Assembly (NCBI GenBank): GCA_024281995.1
Contig: JAMWZW010000001.1
Span: 310,001-374,000, forward strand
Length of the DNA: 64,000 nucleotides
Source of the DNA: Nitrosomonas sp.
GTDB lineage: Bacteria > Pseudomonadota > Gammaproteobacteria > Burkholderiales > Nitrosomonadaceae
Reading direction: 5' to 3'
Shown piece by piece: positions 44,873 to 55,438 of the stretch (its first letter is position 1; each line of letters starts with the position of its first letter). Made by a program: the position numbers and the translations under genes. Below the pieces are notes generated by a model that made no database searches, was not told the origin of the DNA, and was given only the letters and a program-made list of their open reading frames with translations.

Positions 44873-45428
44873 CTAAAACTCCTGTGAACTTAATTTTTAT
44901 CGAATTATGAAGAATATTTGTTAGTGTTTTCGCCTAGCTACTTATAATTTCATTATGCAACAGCAAACAGTAACCGATGTTTATGTAGTAATAAGATAAA
45001 TCTACCAGAAATTGAGGCGGTTGCTGCAAATATTCTAAGAAAGTTTGCACAATACTCATCACTTGAATTGTTCAATAATAGATATGGTAACAATGGAGAT
45101 TAATTGGAAATTCTTCAACAATGAGTATCGCAAGCTGTCATATTGAAGCATTAAGAGCGCTAAAGCATGGCATGAAGATACTGAAATACTTCATTTTTCT
45201 GTAATTGCTTGCTTCATAAAACCGCTGCATAACTGTGTTTTTGAGTTCTTTGTTTTATTTTTACATATATAAATCAAGTGCTTGAAAGTCATGAGTAATC
45301 GAGATAACCAATTGCGCAGAGGCCTTTTCATTGCTTACTAATTTCATACGTACTTTTAACTGAACCGAGATATAAGATTATCTTGATTATTGATCAATCT
45401 TCAATGACTATTAAGAAAAGTTGTTTTG
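44873..45428. other. intergenic region between ppsA and the barrel-protein cluster
   Basis: About 555 AT-rich bases with only short open frames. I see no gene, repeat or terminator in it; it should contain the ppsA promoter. Confidence 0.45.
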
Positions 45429-46787
45429 TCAGAAAGGTAATATGAAATCCAGTGAAAACAGAATCTGATCTTTGTTACCGTCAAATGGCCGGTAGGAAGC
45501 TGCTTTGTAGGCATCGACTCTATCGTAGCGGATATTGGGGCGAATATTGAGTTTCTTCAATAAATCCCATTTTAGTTTCAATGTCCTGGCTATTTTCCAG
45601 TTCAAACCCACTGTCACGGCATAATAATCCGCTGGTGTAATGGTGACGCTGCTGAGATTGCCCGCATAGCTGACAACTGTGCCATTAACGACCTGAGTTG
45701 CCGCAGCTATTCGGAAAGGAGAGGGATTACGGAAACCATCTTCATCACGGTACCATTCACCACGAATACCTGCCGACAGATTATCTGTTAGGTCATAGTA
45801 CAAATGTGCAATAGCACTAAACCATTCGGCATCTTTTATGGTATTTGTGTACTTCAAGTTATTCAGCAAGACCCCGCCGGCATGACCATATACTTGATGC
45901 AGAACGAGAAGCATTTTGGGCGTAATCCTGTGTTGTAATACGATGTTATAGAACCCCCAAGGCTCATTACTTCGTGCTGAGGTATCGCCATAAGTACCGG
46001 AAATATGAAACGAGGTTGCGCGATTATCGCTGGTCCAGGTGAAGCCCGCGAGTCCGCTCCAGTTTTCAAGCTGTTTGTCCCATCCGCCATCCCAGCCACC
46101 GTTAGCACTACCCGTAATTGGGCCTCCTAAGATTAGCCAGTTTCTGTTGACTGTATAGTTGGCCAGAAACCCTGTATGCGTAAAGGGTTCGCCGACGTTT
46201 AAGGTATAAGCGCGGGTGTAAAAGAAATTATCAGGTGCGGGTACAGTTTCGAAACCCGTTGGAGTATAGAAATGCCCTGCCTTGATATTGAGCCCGCCAC
46301 CAACGGGTAAATACGTTTCCAGATATGCTTGTGGAAGAGCAATGCCATAAGTTTTTGTAGAAGCGCAACATAAGTCGAGATCCCAGTTGCTTCTTTTTAA
46401 AGGTTCGCCGGAATTGACATCAAAAGCTGGAACTCCGAATGCTTGCGTAAATATGGAATCCGTTCCAAACATAAAATCGAAGCGTCCGCCAAGATCCCAT
46501 TTTCTGCCTTCCGAAACAACCGGGCGTCGCATAAATAGATTTAATTGATTCAATTGAAACTGGTTAGCTTGATCAGCAAAGATAACTGGACCATTGAATC
46601 CGCTGGTCTGACTGGGATTAAGAGTTGCACCGCCGTGAATCCAACCGCCAAAGTCTAATTTGCTAGTGCTAAGAAATTTTCTAAAATTGTTAGCATATGA
46701 ATCATCTGGATGTATTGCCATAAAAATCAAAATACTACAAGTTATGGCCGATAACAGCCATCCTGAGAATTTGAAAATAGAGTGCAT
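45429..46787 (-). CDS. outer-membrane beta-barrel protein, BBP2/OmpL-like porin (copy 1)
   Basis: 452 residues. A signal segment (about 8-31) is followed by a mature chain of alternating amphipathic strands (LDFGGWIHGGATLNPSQTSG, FDFMFGTDSIFTQAFG, NIKAGHFYTPTGFETVPAPD) and a C-terminal aromatic ending FSLDFILPF, the usual signal for barrel insertion by BAM. The overall pattern is of the putative beta-barrel porin-2 family. The paralogue at 47662 is very similar throughout. The substrate is unknown. Confidence 0.82.
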   Translation of the reverse strand: MHSIFKFSGWLLSAITCSILIFMAIHPDDSYANNFRKFLSTSKLDFGGWIHGGATLNPSQTSGFNGPVIFADQANQFQLNQLNLFMRRPVVSEGRKWDLGGRFDFMFGTDSIFTQAFGVPAFDVNSGEPLKRSNWDLDLCCASTKTYGIALPQAYLETYLPVGGGLNIKAGHFYTPTGFETVPAPDNFFYTRAYTLNVGEPFTHTGFLANYTVNRNWLILGGPITGSANGGWDGGWDKQLENWSGLAGFTWTSDNRATSFHISGTYGDTSARSNEPWGFYNIVLQHRITPKMLLVLHQVYGHAGGVLLNNLKYTNTIKDAEWFSAIAHLYYDLTDNLSAGIRGEWYRDEDGFRNPSPFRIAAATQVVNGTVVSYAGNLSSVTITPADYYAVTVGLNWKIARTLKLKWDLLKKLNIRPNIRYDRVDAYKAASYRPFDGNKDQILFSLDFILPF

Positions 46788-47099
46788 TTAAGTTTCAGGA
46801 ATTCTTACAAAAGAAAAACTATATCGGACGGTTAATGCGGGGTTTGAGTGCCTCAGATAATTCACAGCCACAGTGCCTTACAAAGAAAAATATACGAATG
46901 TAATTATAGGCTGTTTAACAAAAAAATCCCATTAATGCTTTTTAATCAAAGTGCAACTGCAGAAAAACAATTAACGTGTTGCTATTTGAGGTGGCGGTAC
47001 TAAGATTATTTCTTGGCAGCTGGTGCTTCAGATAAATTGCTTAGTTATCTTAATCTTACCTGGAAAATGGTTAATGGTTTCTATTAGTGAAAAACAATA
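46788..47099. other. intergenic region upstream of both divergent genes
   Basis: About 310 bases between copy 1 of the barrel protein (-) and the small lipoprotein gene (+). No ORF seen. The right edge meets the conserved motif at 47100. Confidence 0.4.
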
Positions 47100-47112
47100 G
47101 TTTCCCCAATAT
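47100..47112 (+). promoter_or_regulatory. conserved upstream motif GTTTCCCCAATAT (copy 1)
   Basis: The same 13 bases occur 60-62 nt before the start codon of all three paralogous small-protein genes (also at 49858-49870 and 50504-50516 on the minus strand). Similarity extends about 25 bases upstream (GGTTTC..TTAG..GAAAA). It is a candidate promoter element or operator. Confidence 0.5.
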
Positions 47113-47174
47113 GCGCAGAGGAGTGATCAAAGTAAGATGTCACCATCGATGAAATGACTTGGAGGTTACTCATC

Positions 47175-47594
47175 ATGAAAACAGTAAAATTTTTAATTTC
47201 GCTATTTACACTGACTACGTTGGTTGCATGCGCACAAATGAATTCATCGTTAGTTGCACCGGCAGGAATTGCCACTAATGATCATGAAGCTTTAATAAAG
47301 CATTATGAAGGCTTGGCTAAACATGCAAAAATTAAATTGGAGGAAAACAAGGCAATTCTTGAAGCTTATGAGGCACGGCCTTATTATTATGGCAGGCAAG
47401 GCTTGGATCTTCAATCGCATACATCGGCTAATATTCGCGAGCATGCACGAACCTTGAAACAGAGCCTTGAATTTGCAAACTTGCATAAAAGATTGGCTAT
47501 GGAGCAACAAAAGAAACTAAATAAAACGGCTGACGCTAGTGATCATAATTTGACTCTGGAAAACACAGAGCATTTTGATAATAAAGGGCTTTAG
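47175..47594 (+). CDS. small lipoprotein, paralogue of the two secreted proteins at 49.4 and 50.1 kb
   Basis: 139 residues from ATG 47175 with GGAGG ten nt upstream. The lipobox is LVAC. The mature part shares with its two paralogues the pattern DHEALIKHYEGLAKHAKIKL, ENKAILEAYE, YYYGRQG, SHTSANIRE and AMEQQ. It looks like a helical protein with several conserved His and Tyr. I do not recognise a named family and claim no function. It sits between the two barrel-protein genes on the opposite strand. Confidence 0.8.
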   Translation: MKTVKFLISLFTLTTLVACAQMNSSLVAPAGIATNDHEALIKHYEGLAKHAKIKLEENKAILEAYEARPYYYGRQGLDLQSHTSANIREHARTLKQSLEFANLHKRLAMEQQKKLNKTADASDHNLTLENTEHFDNKGL

Positions 47595-47611
47595 GAATAA
47601 GTTAGTATGCT

Positions 47612-47650
47612 GACATCCGCCGAGCTCCTGGTGGATGTCGGTATTTTTTT
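47612..47650 (+). terminator. Rho-independent terminator
   Basis: GACATCCGCC (47612-47621) pairs with GGTGGATGTC (47630-47639), one G-T pair in ten, followed by GGTATTTTTTT. It ends the small lipoprotein transcript. Confidence 0.88.
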
Positions 47651-47661
47651 GGACTTCTTTA

Positions 47662-49011
47662 TCAAAAAGGTAGTATAAAATCCAGCGAAAATAGAATTTG
47701 ATCTTTATTGCCGGCGAATGGCCTATAAGCCGCTGCTTGATAAGCATCCACTCTGTCGTAACGAATATTTGGACGAATAGTTATCTTTTTAAGTGAATCC
47801 CATTGAAGCTTTAGAGTTTTAGCTGCTTTCCAGTTTAAGCCCACGGTTGCTGCATAATAATCGGCTGGCGTAATGGTAACGCTACTGAGACTGCCCGCAT
47901 AACTAACAGGTATACCGTTAACGATATTAGTGGCTGCTGCAATGCGGAATGGTGATGGATTGCGAAAGCCGTCTCTGTCGCGGAACCATTCTCCCCGTAT
48001 ACCTACTGACACATTTTCCGTGAGATCGTAATATAAATGTGTAACAAAGCCCATCCACTCGGCATCTTTGACAGCGTTGGTATACTTCAGATTATTCAAT
48101 AAAACGCCATCAGCAAAACCATGCACATGGTGCAAGACTAAAAGAGTTTTTGGATTAAATTTATGTTGAAACACGATGTTATACATTGCCCATATTCCAC
48201 TATTTCGGGTTGAGATTTCTCCATAGGTGCCGGTAACGTTGAGCGATGTCGCATGATTGTCGCTGGTCCAAGTGATACCGCCAACACCGCCCCAATTACC
48301 TAACTGCCTGTCCCATCCACCATCCCAGCCACCGGTAGCGCTTCCTGTAACGGCACTCCCGGATACTGACCAGTTTTTGTTAATCACGTAATTTGCCTGT
48401 AAACCGGTATGCGTGAAAGGTTCACCCGCATTGAAAGAATAAGCGCGCGTGTAGAAAAAGTTATCCGGTGCCGGGATTGTCTCAAAACCTGTTGGGGAAT
48501 AAAAATGTCCTGCTTTGACATTTAATCCATTTTTGCCAATTGGTACGTGAACTTCTAAAAAGGCTTGTGGCAGCGCGATGCCATAAGTGCGCGAGGATGA
48601 GCAGCATAAATTAAGATCCCAGTTGTTTCTATTTAGAGCTTCGCCTGAATTTACGTCAAAAGTTGGTACGCCAAATGCTTGTGTGAAAATGGCATCTGTA
48701 CCAAACAAAAAATCAAAGCGCCCACCAAAATCCCATTTGTTGGTTTCTGAAATAACCGGACGCTGCAGGAACAAATTAAGTTGATTTAACTGAAAACGGT
48801 TAGCCTGATCAGCGAAAGCGACAGGGCCGTTAAAACCGTTGGTTTGGCTAGGATTGAAAGTTGCGCCGCCATGAATCCAGCCGCCAAATTCTACTCTACT
48901 ATTTTTTGCAAATTTTTTTAAGGTACTTGCGGCATTAAGTGTGCTTAATCCAGTAATAAAAAAAATCGCACCGCAAATTGTTGCAAATAACAACCATTTT
49001 GAGTAGTTCAT
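47662..49011 (-). CDS. outer-membrane beta-barrel protein, BBP2/OmpL-like porin (copy 2)
   Basis: 449 residues. A signal segment (about 6-28) precedes a barrel with nearly the same strands as copy 1 (VEFGGWIHGGATFNPSQTNG, FDFLFGTDAIFTQAFGVPTF, NVKAGHFYSPTGFETIPAPD) and the same C-terminal FSLDFILPF. Both copies keep a CC pair (LNLCCSSSRTYG here), unusual in outer-membrane barrels. The two genes look like an old tandem duplication interrupted by the small lipoprotein gene. Confidence 0.82.
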   Translation of the reverse strand: MNYSKWLLFATICGAIFFITGLSTLNAASTLKKFAKNSRVEFGGWIHGGATFNPSQTNGFNGPVAFADQANRFQLNQLNLFLQRPVISETNKWDFGGRFDFLFGTDAIFTQAFGVPTFDVNSGEALNRNNWDLNLCCSSSRTYGIALPQAFLEVHVPIGKNGLNVKAGHFYSPTGFETIPAPDNFFYTRAYSFNAGEPFTHTGLQANYVINKNWSVSGSAVTGSATGGWDGGWDRQLGNWGGVGGITWTSDNHATSLNVTGTYGEISTRNSGIWAMYNIVFQHKFNPKTLLVLHHVHGFADGVLLNNLKYTNAVKDAEWMGFVTHLYYDLTENVSVGIRGEWFRDRDGFRNPSPFRIAAATNIVNGIPVSYAGSLSSVTITPADYYAATVGLNWKAAKTLKLQWDSLKKITIRPNIRYDRVDAYQAAAYRPFAGNKDQILFSLDFILPF

Positions 49012-49360
49012 TTATCAATGACGAGTAACAGTGAGTTCGTGTTTATAAATCAAATGCGGAACGTCAAGCGATTGCGCTTGTTAAAATCGTATTCTACCGC
49101 GAATTATATAATTGCTTGAGAAAGGTCATTGCGGTTATTTTTGTTTATTAAGATGATATTCGTTGCATTGCTTATTCATAAGCAATATTTTCCTCTTATC
49201 GAGGGTACGGAGTTTAACCACTTATTTAGTTTCGGGGTGCGCTTCATTTTTATGAATAGCAGAATATGAAATTATTATTATTACAGTGAAAATGGGGAGA
49301 ATGTGAAGTTTTTGATGACGCAGAATAGTAAATGGTGAGTTATTTTTCTGCAGTTCAAAC
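49012..49360. other. intergenic region between barrel copy 2 and the small secreted-protein gene
   Basis: About 350 AT-rich bases upstream of copy 2, containing its promoter and the end of the next transcript. No gene seen. Confidence 0.4.
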
Positions 49361-49392
49361 AAAAAAACAACCACAGGCAAGCCTGTGGTTGT
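49361..49392 (-). terminator. terminator, copy A of a duplicated block
   Basis: A 12-bp stem ACAACCACAGGC/GCCTGTGGTTGT (49367-49392) with AA loop is followed on the minus strand by a T-run. An identical hairpin lies at 50013-50038. Confidence 0.9.
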
Positions 49393-49417
49393 CCGCTTAC
49401 TACCCTTAAGCGTTATC

Positions 49418-49798
49418 TTATTGAACTATCATAGAATCATCTAGATTAAGCTTAGCTTTATTGATAGCATTGCTGTTTTGTTGTTCCATTGCGATTCGAT
49501 GATGTAGATCAGCATTGCTCAAGCTTTCAGCTAATTGTTTTTCATATTCACGAATATTTGCAGTAGTATGAGATTTAACGTCTTGGCCTTGGCGTCCATA
49601 GTAATAGCTATGATTTTCGTATTCTTCCAATACTGCTTTATTTTCTTGTAACTTAACTTCCGCTTCTTTAGCGAGAACTTCGTAATGTTTTGCTAAAGCT
49701 GCATGATCATTATCATCAATTCCATCCACTGCAAATGCAGATGAAATAGGTAAGCTCAGTGCGAAAATTATTGCAGCAAAGATTGTTGGTGTTTTCAT
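49418..49798 (-). CDS. small secreted His/Tyr-rich protein, tandem copy A
   Basis: 126 residues. A signal peptide ends SSAFA/VDG. The mature part reads like the paralogue at 50064, with only a few changes: NDHAALAKHYEVLAKEAEVK, ENHSYYYGRQGQD, SHTTANIREYEKQ, LHHRIAMEQQ. It is predicted to be helical, with conserved His pairs and a YYYGRQG motif that could bind a metal or cofactor; that is speculation. GGAAAT precedes the ATG, and the conserved upstream motif lies at 49858-49870. Confidence 0.8.
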   Translation of the reverse strand: MKTPTIFAAIIFALSLPISSAFAVDGIDDNDHAALAKHYEVLAKEAEVKLQENKAVLEEYENHSYYYGRQGQDVKSHTTANIREYEKQLAESLSNADLHHRIAMEQQNSNAINKAKLNLDDSMIVQ

Positions 49799-49857
49799 GG
49801 CAATTTCCTCAAGTGACGAACGAATGGTGCCATATTAATCATGTTAACTTGCTAAGT

Positions 49858-49870
49858 ATATTGGGGAAAC
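49858..49870 (-). promoter_or_regulatory. conserved upstream motif GTTTCCCCAATAT (copy 2)
   Basis: Same 13 bases, 60 nt upstream of the ATG at 49798. See the copy at 47100 for the wider alignment. Confidence 0.5.
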
Positions 49871-50005
49871 CCTGGTTTTCTTCTAAGGGAAACCATTAGA
49901 TACTTATTGCTTGATTTGGACAGACAAATTCTTGTGGTTTTGCCGCAAGAATAAATGCAGGGTGCGAGGAGTAAATTTGTCTTATGAGTTGTTTTTTTGT
50001 AGTTA

Positions 50006-50038
50006 CAAAAAAACAACCACAGGCAAGCCTGTGGTTGT
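50006..50038 (-). terminator. terminator, copy B of a duplicated block
   Basis: Stem ACAACCACAGGC/GCCTGTGGTTGT (50013-50038), followed on the minus strand by a T-run. The sequence from here through the stop codon is identical or nearly so to copy A. Confidence 0.9.
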
Positions 50039-50063
50039 CCGCTTACTACCCTTAAGCGTTATC

Positions 50064-50444
50064 TTATTGCACTGTCATGGAATCATCTAGGTTAAGTCTA
50101 GCTTTATTGATAGCATTGCCGTTTTGTTGTTCCATTGCGATTCGGTGATGTAGATCAGCATTGCTCAAGCTTTCAGCCAATTGTTTTTCATATTCACGAA
50201 TATTAGCAGTAGTATGGGATTTAAGGTCTTGACCTTGGCGTCCATAGTAATAGCTATGATTCTCGTATTCTTCTAATACTGCTTTATTTTCTTGTAACCT
50301 AGCTTCTGCTTCTTTGGCGAGAACATCGTAATGTTTCGCTAAAGCAGCATGATCGTTATCATCAATTCCATCTACTGCAAATGCAGATGAAACAGGTAGG
50401 TTCAGTGCAAAAACAAGCGCAGCTAAGATTGTTGGTATTTTCAT
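50064..50444 (-). CDS. small secreted His/Tyr-rich protein, tandem copy B
   Basis: 126 residues, close to identical to copy A (49418-49798), including signal peptide and YYYGRQG and SHTTANIRE motifs. Start-to-start offset is 646 bases and the terminators are the same, so the unit of duplication was gene plus terminator and promoter. Differences are few (for example ARLQ for VKLQ). Function unknown. Confidence 0.8.
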   Translation of the reverse strand: MKIPTILAALVFALNLPVSSAFAVDGIDDNDHAALAKHYDVLAKEAEARLQENKAVLEEYENHSYYYGRQGQDLKSHTTANIREYEKQLAESLSNADLHHRIAMEQQNGNAINKARLNLDDSMTVQ

Positions 50445-50503
50445 GGCGATTTCCTCAAGTGATGAATGAATGGTGCCATATTAATCATGTTAACCTGTTA
50501 AGT

Positions 50504-50516
50504 ATATTGGGGAAAC
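50504..50516 (-). promoter_or_regulatory. conserved upstream motif GTTTCCCCAATAT (copy 3)
   Basis: Same 13 bases, 60 nt upstream of the ATG at 50444. Flanking sequence is shared with copy 2 over the whole promoter region. Confidence 0.5.
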
Positions 50517-50699
50517 CCTGGTTTTTTTGTAAGGGAATCCATTAGTTGATCGCGCTTAGCACTTGGAGTTTGTTAGCAATCTTGTTTGGAATGAACGATT
50601 ATAGTCTCTGCATGGCTGTTAAATTTCTTATGCATTGGAAAATCAAAATAATCGCTTTAAATGACTTAATAATTCACGGTGAGGTAATTAACTGTGTTG

Positions 50700-51530
50700 T
50701 TATTTATATTTTTTACGCGATTTGTGCACAGTATGATTCTGTAGTTTATTGGTTTGGCGGCCAGACCACATGAGCACAACTATTCCGGCCAGAATCATAG
50801 GAATAGATAACCATTGACCCATCGTTATTCCAAGAGTTAATACGCCCATAAAACCATCTTCGGGTTCACGATAAAATTCTGCAAATGAACGTAATACTCC
50901 ATAGCCAATCATAAACATGCCCGTGACTGCACCTGTTGCTCGTGGTTTGGCCGAATACACCCAAATAAAGAAGAATAGAACTACGCCTTCAAGTGCTGCT
51001 TGATAGAGCTGGGAAGGATGGCGAGCAAGCTTATCGACGTATGGGAAAACCATGCCCCAGGGGACATCAGTAGGGCGTCCCCATAACTCAGCGTTAATGA
51101 AATTGCCAATACGACCTGCACCCAATCCTGGTGGAATAAGTGGAGTAATGAAGTCAGTGACTGTAAGCCAGGAGATGCGGTATTTACGCGCCATCAGGAT
51201 CATAGCGATGAAAACACCAAGGAATCCGCCATGAAAGGACATACCACCTTCCCAAATGGCAAATACTTGCAGGGGATGTTCTAGATAATAGCCAAATTGA
51301 TAAAATAATACGTGCCCCACACGTCCGCCAATTATCACGCCGAGCATGCCATAAAACAGTGCGTCATCGAGCATTTCATTAGTGAATAATGATTGTGGAT
51401 TATGCTTGATACGATAGCGCCCTAATAAAACGAACAGTATGAATCCGAACAGATACATCAAGCCATACCAGTGCACGGAAAGTGGTCCTATGGAGATAGC
51501 AACGGGATCAATTTGCGGATGGACGAGCAT
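50700..51530 (-). CDS. lgt: prolipoprotein diacylglyceryl transferase
   Basis: 276 residues from ATG 51530 ([23 protein letters not shown]); the longer frame to 51605 would run into the ilvD promoter. It is a multi-pass inner-membrane enzyme, with the Lgt signature [21 protein letters not shown] and [12 protein letters not shown], and the essential His-Gly region [11 protein letters not shown]. It adds diacylglycerol to the lipobox Cys of lipoproteins such as those at 0.8, 38.8 and 47.2 kb. Divergent from ilvD. Confidence 0.96.
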   Translation of the reverse strand: MLVHPQIDPVAISIGPLSVHWYGLMYLFGFILFVLLGRYRIKHNPQSLFTNEMLDDALFYGMLGVIIGGRVGHVLFYQFGYYLEHPLQVFAIWEGGMSFHGGFLGVFIAMILMARKYRISWLTVTDFITPLIPPGLGAGRIGNFINAELWGRPTDVPWGMVFPYVDKLARHPSQLYQAALEGVVLFFFIWVYSAKPRATGAVTGMFMIGYGVLRSFAEFYREPEDGFMGVLTLGITMGQWLSIPMILAGIVVLMWSGRQTNKLQNHTVHKSRKKYK

Positions 51531-51630
51531 AGTTTCGGCCTTATTTACGGTAAAATGGCAGTCATTATACCAAGTGCTGTTATGTATGCCGTGGTCATAA
51601 AACAAATTTTTATTTCATTTAGGAGCAAGC

Positions 51631-53304
51631 ATGTCAGACAATAAACGTAGTCAAGTTATCACTCAAGGAGCTCAGCGTACGCCTAATCGCGCTATGCTAC
51701 GCGCGGTAGGATTCAGTGATGGTGATTTTAACAAACCAATTGTAGGCGTGGCCAATGGTTATTCGACTATTACCCCATGCAATAAGGGATTAAACGATTT
51801 ATCACTAAAGGCGGAATCAGCATTGAGGCTAGCAGGTGCCATGCCTCAGATGTTTGGTACCATTACGGTGTCGGATGGCATTTCAATGGGAACGGAAGGC
51901 ATGAAATATTCGCTCGTTTCTCGTGAGGTTATCGCCGATTCCATTGAAACTTGCGTACAGGCAGAAAGTATGGATGGTGTAATCGCGATTGGCGGCTGCG
52001 ACAAGAATATGCCAGGCGCAATGATTGCGATTGCACGTATGAATGTGCCTGCAATTTTTGTGTACGGTGGTACGATCAAGCCAGGGCATTACAATGGTCA
52101 GGATTTGACTATTGTGAGTGCGTTTGAAGCGGTTGGTCAGCACAGCGCACATAAGATTAGCGATGACGAGTTGTTGCAAGTTGAACGCCATGCCTGTCCC
52201 GGTGCCGGATCTTGTGGCGGTATGTATACTGCGAATACGATGTCTTCAGCTTTTGAGGCAATGGGAATGAGTCTGCCCTATTCTTCGACAATGTCTGCTG
52301 AGGACGATGAAAAGCTGCTAAGTGCTGCCAGATCCGCTGAGGTGCTGGTCGACGCTATCAAGAAACAAATTTTGCCGCGCGACATTATTACTCGTAAATC
52401 CATTGAAAACGCCATCACAGTAATTATGGCTGTAGGCGGTTCGACCAACGCCGTGCTGCATTTTCTGGCCATTGCCCATGCGGCAGACGTCGAATTGACG
52501 ATTGATGACTTTGAACATATTCGTGGTAGGGTGCCAGTATTATGTGATTTGAAGCCATCCGGACGTTATGTTACCGCTGAACTGCACCGCGCGGGCGGTA
52601 TTCCTCAGGTAATGAAAATGTTGCTAGTAAATGGTCTGTTGCATGGCGATTGTATAACTATTAATGGATTAACCATTGCTGAAATCTTGGAAGATATTCC
52701 GGATTCACCGCGTCCCGAACAAAACGTTATTCGTCAGTGGGATAACCCTATGTATAAGCAAGGTCACTTGGCAATTTTAAAGGGTAACCTGTCTCCCGAA
52801 GGTTGTGTGGCGAAAATTTCAGGTATTAAAAATCCGAAGATAACTGGACCAGCGCGCGTGTTTGAGTCGGAAGAATCCTGTATGGCAGCAATTCTGGCAC
52901 GAAAAATTCAATCGGGTGATGTGGTAGTGATTCGCTATGAAGGCCCCAAAGGCGGTCCTGGCATGCGTGAAATGCTGTCGCCAACTTCTGCGTTAATTGG
53001 TGAAGGTTTGGGAGATTCTGTCGGATTAATTACTGATGGGCGTTTTTCTGGTGGCACCTACGGTATGGTGGTCGGCCATGTTGCTCCGGAAGCTTATGTT
53101 GGAGGTACTATTGCGCTCGTGCAGGAAGGTGATTCAATTACCATCGATGCCGAACAGCGATTGCTGCAATTGAATGTGCCCGAAAACATCCTTACCCAGC
53201 GTCGTGCGGCGTGGCAACCACCAAAACTGCGTTATACGCGTGGGGTACTGGCCAAATATGCAAAATTAGTATCCAGTGCGAGCATAGGTGCGATCACAGA
53301 TTAA
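51631..53304 (+). CDS. ilvD: dihydroxy-acid dehydratase
   Basis: 557 residues. Iron-sulfur cysteines lie in [10 protein letters not shown] and [18 protein letters not shown]. The conserved [12 protein letters not shown] and [10 protein letters not shown] motifs are present. It makes the 2-keto acids of valine and isoleucine synthesis. AGGAGCAAGC precedes the ATG. A DUF255 gene follows 28 nt later. Confidence 0.97.
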   Translation: MSDNKRSQVITQGAQRTPNRAMLRAVGFSDGDFNKPIVGVANGYSTITPCNKGLNDLSLKAESALRLAGAMPQMFGTITVSDGISMGTEGMKYSLVSREVIADSIETCVQAESMDGVIAIGGCDKNMPGAMIAIARMNVPAIFVYGGTIKPGHYNGQDLTIVSAFEAVGQHSAHKISDDELLQVERHACPGAGSCGGMYTANTMSSAFEAMGMSLPYSSTMSAEDDEKLLSAARSAEVLVDAIKKQILPRDIITRKSIENAITVIMAVGGSTNAVLHFLAIAHAADVELTIDDFEHIRGRVPVLCDLKPSGRYVTAELHRAGGIPQVMKMLLVNGLLHGDCITINGLTIAEILEDIPDSPRPEQNVIRQWDNPMYKQGHLAILKGNLSPEGCVAKISGIKNPKITGPARVFESEESCMAAILARKIQSGDVVVIRYEGPKGGPGMREMLSPTSALIGEGLGDSVGLITDGRFSGGTYGMVVGHVAPEAYVGGTIALVQEGDSITIDAEQRLLQLNVPENILTQRRAAWQPPKLRYTRGVLAKYAKLVSSASIGAITD

Positions 53305-53332
53305 TCATTTACCCTTCATAGCGGAATCTGAA

Positions 53333-55417
53333 ATGACTAACCATCTCAGCAGTGAAACCAGTCCTTATTTGTTGCAACATTCCGGTAATCCGGTTGACTG
53401 GTATCCTTGGGGCGAGCAAGCACTCGATTTGGCGCGTACGCAAAACAAACCAATTTTGCTATCAATTGGATACTCCGCTTGTCACTGGTGCCACGTCATG
53501 GCGCATGAATCGTTCGAGAATACGGAAGTGGCTGCCGTGATGAATGAGTATTTCATCAACATCAAAGTAGATCGTGAAGAACGCCCGGATATTGATCAGA
53601 TTTATCAAACCGCACATTACATTATGAATCATCGCAGTGGAGGCTGGCCGTTGACGATGTTTTTGACGCCTGAACAGAAGCCTTATTTTGGCGGAACATA
53701 TTTTCCGCTGCAACCGCGTTATGGTTTGCCTGGATTTTTGGAATTATTACCTCGAATTGCTGAAACTTATTACACGCGCAGTGAAGACATCGAGAAGCAA
53801 AGTAAGGTATTGTTAGGGTTGATGAATCAAGCGCTTCCTGATAGTAAAAACTCTTCCACAGCAGAACTCTCAGAAGCGTTATTGACACAAGCAATCCAGC
53901 GTCTGGAAGAACAATTTGATTCGGTTTACGGCGGTTTTGGGCAAGCTCCGAAGTTTCTCCATCCCGCCGAATTGACTTTTTGCTTGCACCAGTATTTTAG
54001 GGCTCAAAACCCTCTGGCCTTGCAGATGGTGGTTTTCACCTTGGGAAAAATGGCCAATGGCGGTATTTACGATCATTTGGGCGGCGGATTCTATCGCTAT
54101 AGTACCGACGGTTATTGGCGCATTCCACATTTTGAAAAAATGCTGTACGACAATGGCCCTTTATTACAACTGTATACCACCGCATGGTTGGCTACGGATA
54201 ACCTGCTGTTCAAACAAATTGTTGCGGATACTGCGCAATGGGTCATGCGGGAAATGCAATCCGATCGGGCGGGTGAAGGCGGTTACTATTCCACACTGGA
54301 TGCCGATTCTGAACATGAAGAAGGTAAATATTATGTTTGGGATCGCGATGAGGTTGCGCAAATTTTATCTACCGAAGAATTTGCAGTTATTGCGGCTTAT
54401 TACGGGTTATCCCAGGCCCCTAATTTTGAACAGAAATTATGGAACCTGGAAATTACAACTGGTCTTGCGGAAATTGCAAAAGACCTTGGTATTACGTTGG
54501 ATCAAGCACAACAAACCTTATTGTCTGGGCGCGCTAAATTGCAGGCAAATCGTGCGCACCGTGTCCGTCCGGGACGTGATGAGAAAATTCTGGTCAGTTG
54601 GAATGGATTGATGATCAAGGGGATGGCGCTAGCCGGACGAACATTCGGTCAAGCTGTATGGATCAAATCGGCGCAACGTGCAGCCGATTTTATTCGTACA
54701 GTGCTATGGAAAAATGACCGTTTGCTGGCCACTTATAAAGATGGTAAGGCACACTTGAATGCTTATTTGGATGATTATGTATTTTTGTTGGATGCATTAC
54801 TGGAATTAATACAAACTGAGTTTCGCGAAGTTGACCTGGAATTTGCTATTGCGTTGGCGGAAGTAGTATTGGATCAATTTGAAGATCGAGAAAATGGTGG
54901 TTTCTATTTTACCAGCCACGATCACGAGCAACTGATTCATCGTCCCAAGCCAATTTATGACAATGCCATGGCATCTGGAAATGGTACGGCGGCAATTGTA
55001 TTGCAGCGCTTAGGTCATATTTTGAGCGAACCCCGCTATCTCCAGGCCGCTGAAAGGACAATCCGTTTGTTTTATTCCATGATGTCGGCACAGTCGAGTG
55101 GTTATTACAGTTTGCTAACCGCGCTGGATGAAACGTTATTTCCACCCATAATGATTATCTTGCGAAGCCATTCAGATGAAGTGACAAAATGGCAACACAT
55201 GGTTCAGTGCCAATTTCCCCATATACTTGTCTTAACGCTCCCCGCGGAACTAATTAATTTACCACTCAGTCTTAGTAAGGCCGTTTCTACAGAGGCAGCA
55301 GCTGGCTCTGTAAGCGCTTGGGTATGTACGGTAGCTGGTTGTATGCCGGAAATAACAAATTTGCAGGATTTGCTGCAGATATGCAAAGTTCAAGGTAGAA
55401 TAAGTAACCTTTTATAA
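53333..55417 (+). CDS. thioredoxin-fold / glycan-hydrolase-like protein (DUF255, YyaL/SPATA20 family)
   Basis: 694 residues from ATG 53333. The N-terminal thioredoxin-like domain has the signature [20 protein letters not shown] and the C-X2-[11 protein letters not shown] long alpha/alpha-barrel part follows ([48 protein letters not shown]). The family is widespread with no firmly established activity. There is no signal peptide. The gene lies between ilvD and cytochrome c-552. Confidence 0.92.
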   Translation: MTNHLSSETSPYLLQHSGNPVDWYPWGEQALDLARTQNKPILLSIGYSACHWCHVMAHESFENTEVAAVMNEYFINIKVDREERPDIDQIYQTAHYIMNHRSGGWPLTMFLTPEQKPYFGGTYFPLQPRYGLPGFLELLPRIAETYYTRSEDIEKQSKVLLGLMNQALPDSKNSSTAELSEALLTQAIQRLEEQFDSVYGGFGQAPKFLHPAELTFCLHQYFRAQNPLALQMVVFTLGKMANGGIYDHLGGGFYRYSTDGYWRIPHFEKMLYDNGPLLQLYTTAWLATDNLLFKQIVADTAQWVMREMQSDRAGEGGYYSTLDADSEHEEGKYYVWDRDEVAQILSTEEFAVIAAYYGLSQAPNFEQKLWNLEITTGLAEIAKDLGITLDQAQQTLLSGRAKLQANRAHRVRPGRDEKILVSWNGLMIKGMALAGRTFGQAVWIKSAQRAADFIRTVLWKNDRLLATYKDGKAHLNAYLDDYVFLLDALLELIQTEFREVDLEFAIALAEVVLDQFEDRENGGFYFTSHDHEQLIHRPKPIYDNAMASGNGTAAIVLQRLGHILSEPRYLQAAERTIRLFYSMMSAQSSGYYSLLTALDETLFPPIMIILRSHSDEVTKWQHMVQCQFPHILVLTLPAELINLPLSLSKAVSTEAAAGSVSAWVCTVAGCMPEITNLQDLLQICKVQGRISNLL

Positions 55418-55438
55418 TTTTAATAAGGAAAAAAATAT

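Noticed and set aside
49361-50516. repeat pair considered as an insertion sequence or CRISPR-like array
   Set aside because: The repeat unit is a gene with promoter and terminator; there is no transposase, terminal inverted repeat or short spaced repeats.
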